Shown: piece after piece, positions 36,661 through 47,942 of the stretch
Layout: each line of letters opens with the position of its first letter
Position numbering within the stretch: position 1 is the stretch's first letter
From: Reticulitermes speratus
Lineage: Eukaryota > Arthropoda > Insecta > Blattodea > Rhinotermitidae
Assembly (NCBI GenBank): GCA_021186555.1
Contig: JAJKFL010000011.1
Span: 1,453,001-1,517,000, forward strand
Reading direction: 5' to 3'
Length of the DNA: 64,000 nt
Notes under the pieces: generated by a model
Database searches by the model: none
What the model was told of the DNA's origin: nothing
Seen by the model: only the letters and a program-made list of their open reading frames with translations
Position numbers and translations under genes: made by a program

Positions 36661-37084
36661 AATGACTTTTTAAAAATCAACCAGTGAAACGATTGTTGCC
36701 TTTACCTAGATTCACAAACCAGTTGTAAGCCGATATAAACATTTCTTGTTTTGTAATATCATTTAATCAGACAACAGCTTGCTTGTTCATGCCATCCCAC
36801 ATATTTCTATTATGACGTGTTCAAACCGGAGAGCCACGACGGGAAATCTAGTGACTGCGTTATATTATATTGTAGTCTTTCTGCATATTGTTACACACGC
36901 CTCAACGAAAGGACATGTGCTTATCTAAACGTAGGTGGCCTTCTTAAGAAACCAACAGCCACTTACTTGCCCGGTCACTGTTCATTTACAGTTCACTTAA
37001 TGACGCGGTATCACTTGAATATAGCGTTGACTGCATTATAGTGAATAATAAACTGCTAAAGATGTGAAAGCAAGCGGTCTTGAC
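36661..37084. other. no assigned feature
   Basis: Nothing recognised. Confidence 0.45.
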
Positions 37085-37260
37085 GTCATTTAAGGCACCA
37101 TCCCGAATCCTCTCACCGCGGAAACCCGGGTTCGATCCCAGGCCAGTACATGCGGGATCTGTGATGGACAAAGTGGCACTGGGATGGGTTTTTCTCCGAG
37201 TGCTTCCGTTTTTTTCAAGCCAGCATCCTGCCACCTGTCCTATATAATCGTAACAATTGA
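37085..37260 (+). repeat. SINE-A copy
   Basis: Degraded head, B box gggttcgatcccaggcc, body gggatctgtgatggacaaag and tttttctccgagtgcttccg. Confidence 0.8.
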
Positions 37261-37316
37261 CAGGGTTGTAAGATGACACAAACAAGACACACAATGTACG
37301 TATAAATGTAACATTA

Positions 37317-37787
37317 GGGCGCGTTCGCGTAACCATTACTGCCGTGGAAGTATTAAATATTACGAGTATGTGTGTCTGTAGCCTTAGTTATCCAGGAATG
37401 CAGTGCGCATGCGCCGTATTATATTGTCATCTGTGGCCTGTCTGGCTGTACCATGCTTTTCCACATTATCTCATCAAAGGCACGATTTTCGGGAAAAGTT
37501 TATCGAACATGAAATGTGTCTTTATTTTTATACAAATTTTGTCTCAAACATTTCTCATTCTATGAAGAATTCAGCGAGATATTATCATAAATGTACAATC
37601 GTCTTTATGTAAAGTACCGTTATTCTTGTCAGATATACACGAAGCTTGAATTTTGTCGGCAGATTTTCGAAAAATACTCAAATATCAAATTTCATGAAAC
37701 TCTGTCCATTGGGAACCGAGTTGTTCCATGCATACGGACAGACATGGCGAAGCTAATAGTCGCTTTTCGCAATTTTGCGAACGCGCC
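37317..37787. mobile_element. MITE-like dispersed repeat, uninterrupted copy
   Basis: Inverted ends GGGCGCGTTCGCG / GCGAACGCGCC with TA on both sides (37315-37316 and 37788-37789). It provides the empty site for the insertion at 10040-10581. Confidence 0.75.
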
Positions 37788-37789
37788 TA

Positions 37790-38291
37790 AAAACTGACCA
37801 CCCTAATAACATTGCGCCTACAGTACAGATTATGACGGACTTTATTGTGTAATTTTCTCCATCTTCCTTTACGTTTTCCCCTCTTAGGTGCAAATGTTCT
37901 CCTCAGGATCTGTCCTCATACACCCCTTAAGGTGAGAGGGCAGCACAAACTTGCTATCAGCCTCCACGCTTCTGCGCAGGAGAAGTGAAGCACTGCAGAT
38001 GCTCATGTGTGATTACCGAGAATAATAAATACGTGAACTGGAGCTGGAAATGTTGTATTTACGTTAAAAACTTGATTTTGATGAAAAGCTGGATTGATGA
38101 AAGAAGATTTCAATGAGAACGAACCAGCAAAAAAGGGCCAAATCCTTGAAGCTGATTGCCTGAAATTATATTTCTTTCTTTTTGTGACTGAAATAGCAGG
38201 AGATAAAGGTCCGTACTGGCAACAATACCTGAACATGACCTGCAGGGGCGCTTCGCCCCCTCCTTCAGGCCTACGAGCACAAACTACAAAA
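37790..38291. other. no assigned feature
   Basis: Nothing recognised apart from a short cttcgccccctccttcagg patch. Confidence 0.45.
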
Positions 38292-38873
38292 TACAGGGCA
38301 TACACAAAAGAATGGTGCGGTTTCAAAAGTGAATAAAAAATTTATTTCTCATCTTAAAAGGGCACAACATACACCGTCAGCGGCGGCAACTGTCCAAGTT
38401 TCTCATTTGGTAATTACAATCCTTCAATGTGTGCACCCTGGGTCACACGACACACATCCACACGGTAATCAAACTCATCCCAGACCCGGTGTAGCATGTC
38501 CGCTGTAATGGCCTGCAGTGCATGCGTTATCCGATCACGAATATCATGGATGGACGTGGGCAATGGTGGTACATAAACGCTGTCTTTAACGAACCCCCAA
38601 AGAAAGAAATCGCACTGTGTAAGATCTGGCGAACGGGGTGGCCAATGGAGAAGGTTCTTGTCTCAATTTGCTGCAGCACGTCCGATCCAGCGCTGTGTAA
38701 GAACACGATTGAGAAGCACTCGTACATTCCTGTGAAAATGGGGGGGAGCTCCGTCCAGTTGTAGAATGTAATCGTCATAATTGGTATTCAGTTGGGGTAA
38801 CAACCAGCTTTCCAACATGTCCAAAAATAAGTCGCCTTTTGAAACCGCACCATTCTTTTGTGTATGCCCTGTA
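38292..38873 (-). mobile_element. Tc1/mariner-superfamily element with transposase C-terminus
   Basis: 38-bp perfect terminal inverted repeats (TACAGGGCATACACAAAAGA ...) flanked by TA. On the minus strand the segment LDGAPPHFHRNVRVLLNRVL carries the second catalytic Asp, followed by QRWIGRAAAN and, after one in-frame stop, WPPRSPDLTQCDFFLWGFVK with the third catalytic residue, then a C-terminus ending AHIEGL. The spacing between the second and third Asp is about 42 in this decayed copy, longer than DD34D mariner and nearest to the DD41D (rosa-like) group; that assignment is tentative. The N-terminal half is missing. Confidence 0.85.
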
Positions 38874-39499
38874 CAGAATGGTTAGGTTTTACATGCGCCA
38901 ATAAGACTGTGAGAAACAGCCGGAGCACACAGCACAGCCACTACTGTGGTTTCTACATGTGACGTGGCGGGTACGTGAAACGTGTCTGTTGCTAAGAACA
39001 TCCACTTCAAAGCGACCTGGAATCATCTAGTAATTTCTTCTCTCGCTTAAGCCAACACGTGGAAACGTGAAATCATTTGAGGCAAGCCTTCCCCTCAGCC
39101 ACTCTCATAATTGCCCGTTACCGCCATGATCCCACCCAACTTCTACTGTAAATCTTTAATTCCCAAGGCCGAAACAGAGGAGCTGTCTGTAACGCCACGC
39201 CTACAACTGGCGCAGACTGGCATCTCATGCCATTACTTCTGTCCACATCATCCAACATTAAAAGGATTGGACCGAGGGTAAATTGCATGCACGGTCTACA
39301 TGTATCTTGTCCATTAACTTACCAGCAAAACTGTGGGATGTTACAGTGGACAAGCATACAAAAGGAAACAGATCGAAAGAATTCTAGGAAGAACTACAGA
39401 CCTTGTCGTACAATGCTAAACTTTGAATACAGAGAAATACAAGCTGTAGGACATGGTGATACGTGTCTTATCCATCATTACCACTCCTACAGACTCTTA
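38874..39499. other. no assigned feature
   Basis: Nothing recognised. Confidence 0.45.
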
Positions 39500-39640
39500 A
39501 CACTGTATGTAATATCACCACCATCATCAATATCAGCAACAACAGGTTACAAGCCATTCCTGGCTTGTTCCGTATTCATGGGTGTTGGTCTTTCCATCTT
39601 TTCCTTGGTCGACCCACATTTCTTCTGCCGGTCGGAATGT
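39500..39640 (-). repeat. LINE fragment, second family
   Basis: The minus strand reads ...GRRNVGRPRKRWK..., the basic C-terminal tail of LINE reverse transcriptases. A related scrap is at 49105-49160. Confidence 0.55.
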
Positions 39641-40080
39641 ACTCATATACTAACATGGGAATGCGTGTATCGTTCATTCTTAATAAATGCTGTGTCCTCT
39701 TGAATCTATAATTCACAATATCCTACAAATCGTACACATTTACTCTATTATTTCTTCATTTGTTTTACAGGCATATAAAGTACATCATGCAACAAGTCTC
39801 ACAGTTTTCTCTCCGCTGTCTCAATATTTTTCATTGTGTTTTATTGAAGTTCAATTTTCATAGACTTTCCTTACTTGTTTTAAAACGAGCGTCGAATTGT
39901 TCCACACACATATATTGAAACGTCTATACTTTATTGTGTAAGTCATTATTATGAAATGGAATACACAACACACACAGTAATTAAAATATTTTTATTTGTT
40001 TAATTACTTTGTTGTCAGTAACTATTTCTGCTCCAAAGTGCTCGCTCCTTTAAATACCAAGACATTGTTACATTGTAAAA
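39641..40080. other. no assigned feature
   Basis: A/T-rich, nothing recognised. Confidence 0.45.
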
Positions 40081-40152
40081 TTAAGTTATAAACCAACCGA
40101 TGCACACTAAAACCACTTTTTAAGTAGCTTTATTATAAAATTGTTAAAATTG

Positions 40153-40196
40153 TACCCCTACACGTGTTTCGGTCCTAGGATCATCGTCAGGGGGGT
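40153..40196 (-). ncRNA. hammerhead ribozyme-like motif (sense to gro pre-mRNA)
   Basis: Minus strand: stem I CCCC, CTGACGA, TGATCC-TA-GGACC, GAAA, CACGTG, TA, GGGGTA. Stem I pairs CCCC with GGGG. It mirrors 40381-40424. Confidence 0.65.
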
Positions 40197-40380
40197 TTAT
40201 TGCTAAAAGCTACAGTCACTTCAACACATGATTTAAAATATTCTATCTGCACTTTGAAACATAAGTTAAAATCTTGTAAAAGGATTCTCTAAAAGTTGTA
40301 AAATTATAAAAGCACTGTAGATGGTAGATTGTGGAATATTTTAAATCATGTGTTGAAGTGACAGTAGCTTTTAGCAATAA

Positions 40381-40424
40381 ACCCCCCTGACGATGATCCT
40401 AGGATCGAAACACGTGTAGGGGTA
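40381..40424 (+). ncRNA. hammerhead ribozyme-like motif
   Basis: ACCCC, then CTGACGA (40387-40393), stem II GATCC/GGATC, GAAA (40407-40410), minimal stem III CACGTG, UA cleavage position, GGGGTA. One extra T lies between A9 and stem II. Confidence 0.65.
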
Positions 40425-40638
40425 CAATTTTAACAATTTTATAATAAAGCTACTTAAAAAGTGGTTTTAGTGTGCATCGGTTGGTTTATAACTTAATTTA
40501 ATATGACGAAGATGCACGGTGGCAACAGTGTGAAATGTCATAACTTGTATTTACGGTGCATCTTATGATAACTAAACTTGTTTATTTAACACCAACTTAT
40601 GCACATTAACTGATAATATTAGTAATTATATTTTACCC

Positions 40639-41051
40639 ATGTCGACCTCGGTGGTCTAGTGGTTAGCGTGCTCGCCACTGGACCCAAGGTTCGCGGGTTC
40701 GATCCCAACCGAGGTCGATGGATTTTTAAGGGTGATAAAAATCCGGAGCACCACTTCCTTCGCAGGGGAAGTAAAGCCGTCGGTCCCATGTCGTAGATTT
40801 ACGGCATGTAAAAAAACCTTACGGGCATGAATAGAAATGTTGCGCCATGTTGCGAAATGTTCTCGCCCAAGTCTCCTAACTGCCTGCCAGATGGCTCTGG
40901 CGGACACATCAGGATCGATAGAACAGTAAGCGCGGCCAGTTGACCAGTCACCAACTGCCACGAATGCGCACGACTTAGTAACCTCGAAAAGAGGAGGCAA
41001 GAGGAGGCCCGAGCCCATATAGGGCTGTTGAGCCATGGTTATTATTATTAT
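40639..41051 (+). repeat. SINE-B, full copy with 14-bp target duplication
   Basis: Head gtcgacctcggtggtctagt (A box), ttcgcgggttcgatcccaac (B box), tail catatagggctgttgagcca + (TTA)n. Target duplication attatattttaccc at 40625-40638 and 41052-41065. Confidence 0.92.
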
Positions 41052-41126
41052 ATTATATTTTACCCCTATACGTATTTCGGCGTCTCAATTGTCATAATTG
41101 TGCGGTCTATGCTAGTAAACTCTACG

Positions 41127-41172
41127 ACCCCCTGAGGATGGCGTTTTGAGACGCCGAAATACGTATAGGGGT
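41127..41172 (+). ncRNA. hammerhead ribozyme-like motif
   Basis: ACCCC, CTGAGGA (41132-41138), stem II GGCGT/ACGCC, GAAA (41156-41159), TACGTA, TA, GGGGTA. Stem I pairs CCCC with GGGG. Confidence 0.65.
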
Positions 41173-41230
41173 AAAAAAAATTCCTAATATTATAAGTGAA
41201 TGTGCATAAGTTGGTGTTAAATAAACAGCT

Positions 41231-42007
41231 TTAGTTACCATGACATTCGTTTTAACAGCAGAAATTTCAAAGTTGTGTTCCTTACAAACTGTATTTAATG
41301 CACATAATACAGGTGGCAGGTGTCGTCTTCTGTTTCAGCAATAACTGTCTGATCGTCAAGAAACAAAACAACATACAGAATATACTAATTTATTCGGACG
41401 CGATTCCTTAATTTATTTTACCATTATGTTAAAATACTCTAGAACTGTAAACGTTTGAGCATTACAACTTATAACTTAAAAGCACCTTTAGATTACAATT
41501 TTCAGAGATCTACTATCACACGGAATTTTAGTACACCAAACAGCCACTGTGCTCAGATTTGTATATTTGCAATACCACGAAACTTAACAATGTACAAATG
41601 TGTCAAGGTGTTGGAACAAAGTTCCATGAAACTTTATCTTGGCAGAAAATTACTGTGGTGGGGGCTGAGGGAACACAAACAGTTGTTATACTCGAATCTT
41701 TGCTTCCAAAATGAGGACAGTAAGCAACGTGTGCAAGCTGCAAGATAAATGAGCTGAAGTCAATGACGTGTTCTGTAACACTAACACACATCGTGTGTGC
41801 AGAAGGATGCAGATGTTCCAGGATCTATAAATTCACCTGTGAATTTCACTTTGACACTTTGTACTTCTACAAGATCAACAGACATGTGGATTTCACATCC
41901 ATCACTACACACACAAAACTCTTTTCTAAGCACCGTTTTAATGCACTGCACAAAGCAAAATCGCTCGCTCGCCGGATAATGGTACGGTCGTATTGAAACG
42001 CGCAGCA
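41231..42007. other. no assigned feature
   Basis: Nothing recognised. Confidence 0.45.
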
Positions 42008-42020
42008 TTATGAAGTATAT

Positions 42021-42429
42021 AATAATAATAATTCTTGGCTCAACAGCCCTGTATGGGCCTGGGCCTCCTCTTGCCTCCTCTTGTCGAGGTTACTAAGTCA
42101 AGCGCATTCATGGCAGCTGGTGACCGGCCAGCTAGCCGCGCTTAGTGTTCTATCGATCCTGATGTGCACGCCAGAGCCATCTGGCAGGCAGTCAGGAGAC
42201 TTGGATGAGAAATGGAGGCAATTTGGCTTACGCAACATTTTTATTCATGCCCGTAAGGTTCTTTTACATGCCGTAAATCTACGACATGGGACCGACGGCT
42301 TTACTTCCCCTCCGAAGGAAGTGGTGCTCCGGATTTTTATCATCCTTAAAAATCCATCGACCTCGGTCGGGATCGAACCCGCGAACCTTGGGTCCAGTGG
42401 CGAGCACGCTAACCACTAGTCCACCGAGG
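42021..42429 (-). repeat. SINE-B, full copy with 13-bp target duplication
   Basis: Nearly identical to 29796-30207. Target duplication ttatgaagtatat at 42008-42020 and 42430-42442. Confidence 0.92.
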
Positions 42430-42442
42430 TTATGAAGTATAT

Positions 42443-43689
42443 ACGTGACAGTATTGTTGCACTTGACTGAATCATATGATACAACAAGCAGGTGCAGCAC
42501 AACTCATACAACCTACTTTCCTGTTGCAAAAGATCTCTCACTTTTACAACAATTGTCATTTTATTTCATTTTTGCAAAGTACGTAATTCTCAGACGCAGA
42601 TTCTGTATGTATTAAATTTGTCGGACATACCCTCAAAGGCCCGAAACATAAACCTAGTCATATCCATAAATGCCCAACTCAACAGATCAAACACAACACG
42701 TAGGTCCGTTTATAGCATATCTTCACACGTCTAGCTGCTACTGTTCATTAGACACCGAAAGCTAACGAATATCTTCGCATGGCCGCCATGTTGTTTTACA
42801 GTACACAAAAGCGTTAGTTTAACAAAAGGTGCATATTTCTGCAATATATATGTTAACTACATATCACTCCAGATGACTGAAGTAAATATCGCCAGTATCG
42901 CTCCTGTCTCATTTATTTACGCGTCCCGCCATGTTGTAATAACTGAATGTAGGAAATTAAAGTATGCCGTTTGGATGGTCTGAAATTGGATAACCCCCTA
43001 TATGAAGTTTCCTGTGAAACGGTCAACTGATTGAGAAGTTGGCATGAGGGATATACATACAGAACAGGCTGGTGACCTCGTTAAGTTCAGAGGATTCAAA
43101 TTGTGTCTGCATTACGCAGTATTTATAGTAAACAGTCGTATTAAAATTCTGTTCATTTGCTTCTGGTACTACGTACTGGGCAAGTTCAGAAGCCTATTAC
43201 TTCTAAGTAGTTCAGAATACAACGTACCACTGACAGAACCCGATATAGTTCAATTACTTTATCTGCTTGAGAGTTCATCAGTTATACTGAAGTGACATCT
43301 ATAAATGAACGCACTTGTGAGTGTTTTAATATTACTCGACTATCTATCACTTAAAAGTAAAATGGCACCATGACACAACTTTGCTGCGCTTGACGGCCAT
43401 GTTCAGTTCGTTAGATATTTAGCAGATCGACAGACCGGTGTACGTACAAGTCGCACGATACTTATTTACTCTCTTCACCACAATTAGAGTCTTTGCAATC
43501 AGCAGACCCACATGTGACTCGATATGAGTAAAGGTGGCCTGAGCGTCAATATGACATTAAATTTACAAATAGCGTACAGATTAAGAATATCCTACAACCT
43601 TTGATATCTGGAAAGTAATTTTACGGTTTCACATCCAGTCATCAATTAGCTACATTTATTTGGTACTATGAGCCTCTTAAGAGCGTAAC
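42443..43689. other. no assigned feature
   Basis: A/T-rich, intron-like. No repeat family or exon recognised. Confidence 0.45.
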
Positions 43690-44929
43690 TAACTAACTCC
43701 ATGGAGCAAAGCCCTTCTTGAGAAGCTAACAGGTCCTCAGCTAGTCAACAAATTTCCCGCGTTTTATGGAACCCAAAAGTTAATTACCGCATTCACAACA
43801 GCCTGCCACCTGTCCATATCCTGAGCCAGATCAATCCAATCATTGCCCCCATCCCACTTCTCGAAGATCCATTTTAATATTATCCTCCCATCTAAGCCTG
43901 GGTCTTCCAAGTGTCTCCTTCCCTCAGGTCTCCCAACCAAAATCCTGTCTGCACCTCTCCTCCATACGTGCTACATGCCCCGCCAACTCATTTTTCTTGA
44001 TATAATCACCCGAATAATATTTGGTGAGAACAGATCATAAAGCTCCTCGTTATGTAGTCTTCTCCACTCCCCTGTTACCTCGTCCCTCTTAGTCCCAAAT
44101 ATCCCCCTCAGCACCCTATTCTCGAGCACCCTCAGCCTATGTTCCTCCCTCAGTGTGACAGACCAAGTTTCACACCCATACAAAACAACAACAAAATTAT
44201 AGTTCTGTATATCTTAATCTTTGTATTTCTTGATAGCAAACTGTAAGACACAAGATCCTGCACCGAATGATAACAAGCACTCCCCGACTTCAATCTGCTC
44301 TTAATTTCTTCATGAATGGAATTTCGATTCGTTACGGTTGTTCCCAAATATTTGAAGTTCCACCCTTTCCAAAGATTTACTATCTATCTTTATGTTGTCA
44401 TTTTGTCCTGCATTCCGATCTCCAGTCATGACCATGTACTAAGTTTTCTCAGCATTTACTTCTAGACCAATCTCTTTCCTAGCGACTAATAAGGCTTCGG
44501 TGTTTTCTTTTTCATAGTATTTATGCTTCCGCCCAACATATTAACATCATCACCATAAACTACAAGCCGATGTGTACCATTCAATTTCAAGCCCTCCTGG
44601 TTTGCCTGAACCCTCCTAATGGCATATTCCAAAGCAAAGTTGAAAAACAATGGCGATAAAGCATCTCCTTGTTTCAAACCATTCTTAATAGTAAACATAT
44701 CAGACAAATGTTTACCTACCGGACTCCGCTATAGGTTTCATTTAGACACATTTTTATTAGCCTTACTAGTTTCATGGTGATATGAAACTCCGTAAGATTA
44801 TTATACAAGACCTCCCTCCTAACTGAATCATAGGCTTTCTTGAAGTCTACAAATAGATGATGCACTGCCTCACTGTATTCCCATTTTTTCTCAAGTATTT
44901 GACGAATACAGAATATATGATCAGTAGTC

Positions 44930-45912
44930 GACCTGTTACGTCTAAATGCACAATATACGATCAGCAGTCGACCTGTTACGTCTAAATGCACAATATACGA
45001 TCAGCAGTCGACCTGTTATGTATAAATGCACAATATACGATCAGCAGTCGACCTGTTATGTCTAAATGCACAATATACGATCAGCAGTCGACCTGTTATG
45101 TTCAAATGCACAATATATGATCAGCAGTCGACCTGTTATGTCTAAATGCACAATATACGATCAGCAGTCGACCTGTTATGTCTAAATGCACAATATACGA
45201 TCAGCAGTCGACCTGTTATGTTTAAATGCACAATATATGATCAGCAGTCGACCTGTTACGTCTAAATGCACAATATACGATCAGCAGTCGACCTGTTATG
45301 TCTAAATGCACAATATACGATCAGCAGTCGACCTGTTATGTCTAAATGCACAATATACGATCAGCAGTCGACCTGTTACGTCTAAATGCACAATATACGA
45401 TCAGCAGTCGACCTGTTATGTTTAAATGCACAATATATGATCAGCAGTCGACCTGTTACGTCTAAATGCACAATATACGATCAGCAGTCGACCTGTTACG
45501 TCTAAATGCACAATATACGATCAGCAGTCGACCTGTTATGTCTAAATGCACAATATACGATCAGCAGTCGACCTGTTACGTCTAAATGCACAATATACGA
45601 TCAGCAGTCGACCTGTTATGTTTAAATGCACAATATATGATCAGCAGTCGACCTGTTACGTCTAAATGCACAATATACGATCAGCAGTCGACCTGTTACG
45701 TCTAAATGCACAATATACGATCAGCAGTCGACCTGTTACGTCTAAATGCACAATATACGATCAGCAGTCGACCTGTTACGTCTAAATGCACAATATACGA
45801 TCAGCAGTCGACCTGTTATGTCTAAATGCACAATATACGATCAGCAGTCGACCTGTTACGTCTAAATGCACAATATACGATCAGCAGTCGACCTGTTACG
45901 TCTAAATCCACA
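44930..45912 (-). repeat. 40-bp minisatellite inside the LINE RT gene, about 24 copies
   Basis: Unit tcagcagtcgacctgttacg + tctaaatgcacaatatacga. Each unit is the minus-strand code for FRRNRSTADRILC, continuous with unique LINE sequence on both sides. 40 is not a multiple of three. Confidence 0.95.
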
Positions 45913-46408
45913 CTGATGCTCCCCAACAATTTCCTCTGCATATGGAGTTAACCTTGACAGAAGGATGTTGGATAGAATTTTGTATGTGGTTGACAAAAGT
46001 GATATGCCTCGATAATTACTGCAGTCTGTTTTATCACCCTTCTTATAAGTAGGCACAATGATTGACTCCTTCCACTGCTCAGGCAATTCCTCTTTACTCC
46101 AAACAGAATTAATAAGCCTATGGATCTCAGCATGACTTGTCCTACATCCTGCTTTAATCAGTTAAGCTGGAATTTGATCAATACGTTGTGATTTGTGTCT
46201 ATTGAGCTTTTCAATAGCCATTTCAACTTCACAGGCACTGGGCTCAGGCACCAGTGGCCCTGCTGTATGTATTTCAGTCTGCCTAACATCACTAACCCCT
46301 GTTTACAAACCAACAAAATGCACTACACTTTCACTTTTATTATTTACACATCAACCCCTACATATGTAGGGTGAGACTAATATAAAATCACTAACCCCAT
46401 TTACATTC

Positions 46409-46736
46409 CGTAAAAGCAAAGGTAAAGCAATCCCATTATAGGCCTTGACAGGCCCTTAGTGTTCCAGGAGGTTGAGGCTCCCACACTTCTAGACAATCGG
46501 CACATGAAGGTGGTAAGGTTGTCAGCCCTATGCACCGGCCGCCTTTACCACCAGGAAATATTCCTGGTACTCATTTCTGTTAGAGGCTGAGTCGACCCCA
46601 GGGCCATAGTGCGACCGAAAGGATTATGTCAGTGAAAAATTCCAATGACACCATCGGGAATCGAACCCGCGACCTTCCGGCTTGTTGAGCAGTGTCTCAA
46701 CCAACTGCGCCACCGCGTGCCCCCAGTTACATTCAT
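46409..46736 (-). repeat. SINE-E copy nested in the LINE
   Basis: The minus strand head reads gcggtggcgcagttggttga and gcgggttcgattcccgatgg. Target duplication ttacattc at 46401-46408 and 46737-46744. LINE codons resume on the far side. Confidence 0.9.
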
Positions 46737-46860
46737 TATCTTAGAGAAATAATTCCTCCACGTAGCCAAAATACTGTGGGAGCCTGAAACGAGATCACCT
46801 TTGTCATCCTTTACTGTATTAGCTCTAGGCTGGTAACCGTTCATAAGGGCATGCTGGAAT

Positions 46861-47159
46861 AATCTTACAGTATTTTAAACCTAGTCAAATCATGTATTTT
46901 TGTACAGTTGTGCCTGTGTGTGTGTGCGTGTGTGATTTTTGTGCATTTATTAACTGTTCACACAATTCTTCACATTTCTTTGGTTTACCATTTATAGACT
47001 CTTTTGGTTCCCACAAATTTTCTTGCCCGACTAACAACAGCCTTGGCACGACTAACACAAACAAAGCAGAACAGCAAACCTGTCTAACAAAAGGGCACTG
47101 ATGTACGAGCATGTCTGTACTGGTTAATGATTCAAAGGTGCCTGTGTGGACATGTAAAA
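46861..47159. other. no assigned feature; short (TG)n at about 46915-46935
   Basis: Nothing else recognised. Confidence 0.5.
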
Positions 47160-47300
47160 GCATGTAGCGGGAGTAGAGGTATAGTTCCACTCATTCCTGG
47201 CCTCGGATTCAGAGGGAGGTGGGTGGTCAGCTTCATGCCACGGCTGCTTTAACCCCGGGGGGGCAAGAGTCCCCGGTACTCATTGAATATGAGGCTGGAC
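47160..47300 (-). repeat. SINE-C 3' fragment
   Basis: ggagtagaggtatagttcca and cagagggaggtgggtggtca match the SINE-C tail. No head. Confidence 0.8.
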
Positions 47301-47351
47301 AAATCTACTATTCCTGCCTTTGGTGTTGAATGCTTTAGGACTTACGAAGTA

Positions 47352-47423
47352 GGAATGGTACTTACCCCTATGATAGCGTTAAGTTCAGGAATGGTACTTA
47401 CCCCTATAATAGCGTTAAGTTCA
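47352..47423 (-). promoter_or_regulatory. gro: 36-bp tandem duplication carrying a second 5' splice site
   Basis: Two adjacent 36-bp copies (47352-47387 and 47388-47423) differ at a single base. Each contains the codons for ELNAII, the GGG codon, GTAAGT and 9-10 bases of intron. The proximal donor is at 47401, the duplicated one at 47365. The distal donor is identical in its visible consensus (GGG|GTAAGTACC). A third GTAAGT, preceded by TTC, lies a little further down (about 47345) but follows a TAA in the reading frame's neighbourhood. Use of the distal donor keeps the frame. Confidence 0.85.
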
Positions 47424-47476
47424 GTCATTGTAACCTGTTTCGCCCGCTCCACAGCCGTAGCCACCTGCTGCTGATG
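47402..47476 (-). CDS. gro: groucho exon, end of Q domain (75 nt)
   Basis: This 75-nt phase-0 exon encodes 25 residues, [17 protein letters not shown] then TELNAIIG, the highly conserved C-terminal segment of the Gro/TLE Q domain. The acceptor is tgtttgttgcag|CAT and the proximal donor is ATA GGG|GTAAGT at 47401. It follows the 63-nt exon by 2229 bp. The oddity is directly downstream: the last bases of the exon and the donor are repeated once more, so splicing could instead end at 47366. That would add 36 nt (12 codons, [12 protein letters not shown] then G) without a stop or frameshift. The proximal donor gives the standard Gro sequence and is the expected main form. Confidence 0.96.
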
Positions 47477-47632
47477 CTGCAACAAACACAAACACTGCAA
47501 CACTGACTGACAAGGGTCGTGGCATATCACAAACATGTCGTTAGTTTCTGTGTACAGTTATCAAAGGCTGAAATCTTACACATTACAAGATGCGAGATTG
47601 GAGATTCTTACAGCGGTGTAGCGGAGGATTGA

Positions 47633-47783
47633 TGTGACGCCGTGTCGTTGGGTGAGAGGTTACTGAAGGTTTGTTACCTTCATATTCAGGGTCAAGCAGT
47701 TCAGTCTCAAGGACTGCTTGACCCTGGAAGATTACTGTAATGCGAGCCTGCGCAAACACTCGCCTAACGACACGGCGGCACAT
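47633..47783. repeat. foldback element, same family as 11640-11765
   Basis: Outer arms gccgtgtcgttgggtgag / ctcgcctaacgacacggc and an inner hairpin ttcagggtcaagcag / ctgcttgaccctg. Confidence 0.75.
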
Positions 47784-47942
47784 GCCACAGGACTTCGAGC
47801 CCTAAAACCAGAAGTTGACTGAAACAGTAAAACTGCTGACTTGTAGGTCAGAGTGCGCTTGGTTGGAATCTAGACAGGTACCAAACAGTCCTGCAGACGT
47901 TCGTGGGTTTGCACAGTTTATCCAAGCAAAGGTACGGATAAG

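Larger units (their letters stand above)
40081..40497. mobile_element. palindromic Penelope-type element, two hammerhead-like cores
   Basis: About 164-bp near-identical inverted arms (40081-40244 and 40334-40497) around a 90-bp spacer. Outer motif TGTGCATCGGTTGGTTTATA. Each arm carries one complete core. Confidence 0.8.
40570..41230. mobile_element. palindromic Penelope-type element split by SINE-B
   Basis: The outer left arm ttaacaccaacttatgcaca and the right arm tgtgcataagttggtgttaa are inverted copies, and the inner tacccctatacgtatttcgg pairs with ccgaaatacgtataggggta. A 413-bp SINE-B (40639-41051) interrupts the left arm. Confidence 0.8.
43690..46860 (-). mobile_element. LINE (non-LTR retrotransposon), 5'-truncated, with nested SINE and minisatellite
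   Basis: The minus strand reads, from high to low coordinates: the region before the RT (NGYQPRANTVKDDKG..., 46844), a SINE-E insertion (46409-46736), RT finger motifs (LPEQWKESIIVPTYKKGDKT, then CSNYRGISLLSTTYKILSNI, about 46000), FRRNRSTADRILCI (45900), an expanded 40-bp array, then motif A (FVDFKKAYDSV, 44850), motif B (GLKQGDALSPLFFNFALEYA, 44660), motif C as YGDD (44570), and a C-terminal tail with MYGCETWSVTLREEHRLRVL (44180) and REVGW-type codons. The 3' end is an (AACT)n-like run at 43690. Several stops and frame breaks make it dead. The endonuclease domain is missing. Motifs fit an APE-type LINE; I do not assign the clade. Confidence 0.9.

Noticed and set aside
40639-40720. tRNA gene (A and B boxes)
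   Set aside because: Head of a SINE with tail and target duplication; cloverleaf not maintained. The same holds for the heads at 25740, 31300, 36390, 60860, 61135 and 62060.
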